This document shows positions 13,458-15,097 of a DNA stretch of 15,097 nucleotides, piece after piece. The stretch is from Phocaeicola_A sp964580305 (GTDB lineage: Bacteria > Bacteroidota > Bacteroidia > Bacteroidales > Bacteroidaceae). The stretch lies in the NCBI GenBank assembly GCA_964580305.1, contig CAZOKL010000053.1, positions 1 to 15,097 on the forward strand, written 5' to 3'. Position numbers and translations under genes: made by a program. The notes below the pieces were generated by a model. It made no database searches, was not told the origin of the DNA, and saw only the letters and a program-made list of their open reading frames with translations. Each line of letters starts with the position of its first letter. Within the stretch, counting starts at the first letter, position 1.

Positions 13458-14921
13458 TCACTTCTTTACCTCGCGTGTCTCAGGCCAATCGTCAGAGCGG
13501 AACGACGACACTGGTATCTCTTCACCATATAGATCACCGTCGACCCAATTCTCAAAACCATAACGTACAGCTACAGGATGAGGTACTTCCTCGCTCTTCA
13601 CATAGACCTGTTTCTGCACAATCCAAGCCTTGGCAGGATAGAAAACCCGATCCTCACCAGCCACTTGGAAGCACTTCGAGGCAAACACACCGCGGCCCGC
13701 AGGCCACATCTTGTTACGGTCGAAGGTTACAATGACGGTGTCGCCCTTCACCTCCATCTCTTTATAAACCGGAGGGTCGCACACAAGGCCTTTCACACCG
13801 TAGGTCTTACAGAGAGCTTGCAGACAGAGGCGTTCACCGGCCTTTAACTTCTGACGCGGGTGAATGCATGTCTCCAGTCCGGCATCCATCAAAACAGCCA
13901 TACCGCTATTGGGAATGATATTAACAGCCTTGGCTTGTTGCTCACGCAAAAAGGCAGAGTTGGGCACTTCCTCACCCGATTTGAAAAGTAAACTGTAATC
14001 GTATGGAGCTATCTGACAGAAGTAGAAAGGAAAGTCTCCTTGTCCCCACTCTGCACGCCACCCTTTCACCATAGTGCTGAGCTGGTCGGCATAACTCCAC
14101 GCACGATCATAGTTATCTTCGCCTTGATACCAGATGATACCACGCATAGTATAGCCGATAAGTGGATGAAGCATACCATTGTAAAGTACCGTAGCCGTGC
14201 GATTGGGAGAAGGAATATTTGCACCGGGCTCAGGCACGGGATACTTGTAGTTTTCCATCCATTCAGGCTTCAGCCATGCAGGATTCATCCATGCCTCGCA
14301 GGCCGAACCTCCCCATGCCGTTACTATCAGCCCCACAGGGACATCATCGAGCACGCGGTTGAGCATGCGACCAAAGTAGTAAGCCGTGGCACTAAACTCA
14401 CGCACACTTTCGGCGCATGCTTCTTGCCAGCGACCTTTTACAGTATCCTGTGGTGTGGTCTGTGAATTCAATCCCACAGTGAATAGCCGAATATGAGGAT
14501 TTTTGCTATAAGCGACATCTATGTTTGCCCCTTCCACTGGTTGCATCTTAAAGCCTTTCATGGGCATCTCCATGTTGCTCTGTCCAGAACATACCCACAC
14601 TTCACCAATCATCACATTGTGTAGTGTCAGAGGTTGTCCGTCGCTGATGATGATGTCATATGGTCCACCAGCCGTTGGCGTATCCACGGCCAGTTTCCAC
14701 TTGCCATCCTTAGCGGCCTTAGCCGTATAAGTCTTACCATTCCATTCAGTCCAGACGGTAACAGTCTTCGATGGCTCAGTCCAACCCCACAGATTGGATT
14801 GGGTTTGCTGTTGCAGCACCATATTATCTGCAAAGAAAGCAGGCAATCGGACTTCCGCTTTCAGTGTGACGGCTGCCAGCTGTAACAAAATCAAAGCAGC
14901 CCATGTTTTCAGTCTTTTCAT
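13458..14921 (-). CDS. Secreted SASA-type carbohydrate (sialate) O-acetylesterase
   Basis: A 487-residue exported esterase that would remove acetyl groups from sialic acid or plant polysaccharides. Residues 1-22 form a signal peptide (MKRLKTWAALILLQLAAVTLKA). An N-terminal beta domain (LPAFFADNMVLQQQ, with WKLAVDTPTAGGPY) precedes the SGNH-like catalytic domain. That domain shows VWVCSGQSNMEMP with nucleophile Ser115, WGGSACEAWM near 203-212, WYQGEDN at 264-270 (most relatives have WYQGESN), and the acid/base pair Asp346 and His354 in MDAGLETCIHPRQK. The ATG at 14921 is chosen because it starts the signal peptide; the frame extends 16 codons upstream through AT-rich sequence. It precedes the DUF5703 gene by 22 bases. 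The acetylated substrate is unknown; the absence of sialidase genes nearby makes a plant glycan at least as likely as sialic acid. Confidence 0.92.
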   Translation of the reverse strand: MKRLKTWAALILLQLAAVTLKAEVRLPAFFADNMVLQQQTQSNLWGWTEPSKTVTVWTEWNGKTYTAKAAKDGKWKLAVDTPTAGGPYDIIISDGQPLTLHNVMIGEVWVCSGQSNMEMPMKGFKMQPVEGANIDVAYSKNPHIRLFTVGLNSQTTPQDTVKGRWQEACAESVREFSATAYYFGRMLNRVLDDVPVGLIVTAWGGSACEAWMNPAWLKPEWMENYKYPVPEPGANIPSPNRTATVLYNGMLHPLIGYTMRGIIWYQGEDNYDRAWSYADQLSTMVKGWRAEWGQGDFPFYFCQIAPYDYSLLFKSGEEVPNSAFLREQQAKAVNIIPNSGMAVLMDAGLETCIHPRQKLKAGERLCLQALCKTYGVKGLVCDPPVYKEMEVKGDTVIVTFDRNKMWPAGRGVFASKCFQVAGEDRVFYPAKAWIVQKQVYVKSEEVPHPVAVRYGFENWVDGDLYGEEIPVSSFRSDDWPETREVKK

Positions 14922-15097
14922 ATCATTCGTTTTACTATTCAGAAACTTTTTAAAATTTATCAAAAACACGATATTACATATTATAATCAGTATGCTAATA
15001 GAATCATTTTTGTGACTTTATGAGTACTAACAAATTGAAATTATGAACAATACCCAACTAACCTTACTGATAAACTGTGGCAAGGTATAGAAAAAAA
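14922..15097. other. AT-rich end region without a recognisable gene
   Basis: The sequence becomes markedly AT-rich upstream of the esterase gene. TAAATTTT on the minus strand (14952-14959) is a near -7 match and may belong to the esterase promoter. A 15-codon plus-strand frame from ATG at 15042 ends in TAG, and an 18-codon minus-strand frame enters from the right edge and stops near 15041; neither can be identified. Confidence 0.4.

Noticed and set aside
15042..15089. Short frame MNNTQLTLLINCGKV as the start of a transposase or other gene
   Set aside because: Only 15 codons followed by a stop; no match I can defend, and the window ends within eight bases.

Overview
The window looks like a chromosomal segment from a member of the Bacteroidales, most likely Prevotella or a close relative. 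Three things point there. Several genes belong to families largely confined to Bacteroidetes: a DUF4923 lipocalin-like protein, an HU-HIG type DNA-binding protein, a PepSY-like surface lipoprotein and a DUF5703 secreted protein. Promoters fit the Bacteroidetes form (TTG or TTTG, about 18-21 bases, TAnnTTTG). Shine-Dalgarno sequences are not evident. All identifications come from reading motifs; no database search was run.

Layout. Bases 1-130 hold the start of a secreted protein on the minus strand, cut by the window edge. A DUF4923 protein follows divergently (279-893, plus) and ends at a strong terminator. Bases 894-1362 contain no convincing gene but carry the terminator, short palindromes and a 22-bp tandem duplication. 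A Cof-type HAD phosphatase (1363-2148, minus) is divergent from hppA (2346-4553, plus), a membrane pyrophosphatase. A single secreted GH43-type glycosidase follows (4671-5630). Next come a good promoter, a ~260-base leader with 4.5 copies of a 23-bp repeat, and an HU-HIG gene (5973-6443). A large hairpin separates that gene from a convergent PepSY-like lipoprotein (6580-7077, minus).

Bases 7208-10903 (minus) form a tight three-gene operon read right to left: metA, then a U32-family protein like the 23S rRNA hydroxylation factor RlhA, then a lipobox-bearing five-helix membrane protein with an SH3-like ectodomain and a C-terminal zinc ribbon. The reading frames overlap by 1 and about 8-14 bases, which suggests translational coupling. 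A terminator follows the last gene. Bases 11165-14921 (minus) hold two secreted polysaccharide-related genes 22 bases apart: a SASA-type carbohydrate esterase followed by a DUF5703 protein. They probably act together on an acetylated glycan. The last ~175 bases are AT-rich and hold nothing I can name.

The main points of interest are four. The HU-HIG leader has regularly spaced self-complementary repeats. HppA carries, at the exact positions I recall, the four residues reported as the signature of dual Na+/H+ pumping pyrophosphatases. MetA has Glu111, which predicts acetyl-CoA rather than succinyl-CoA use. The U32 gene is coupled to an unusual zinc-ribbon membrane lipoprotein. I found no CRISPR array, tRNA, rRNA, complete insertion sequence, phage gene or recognisable defence system.
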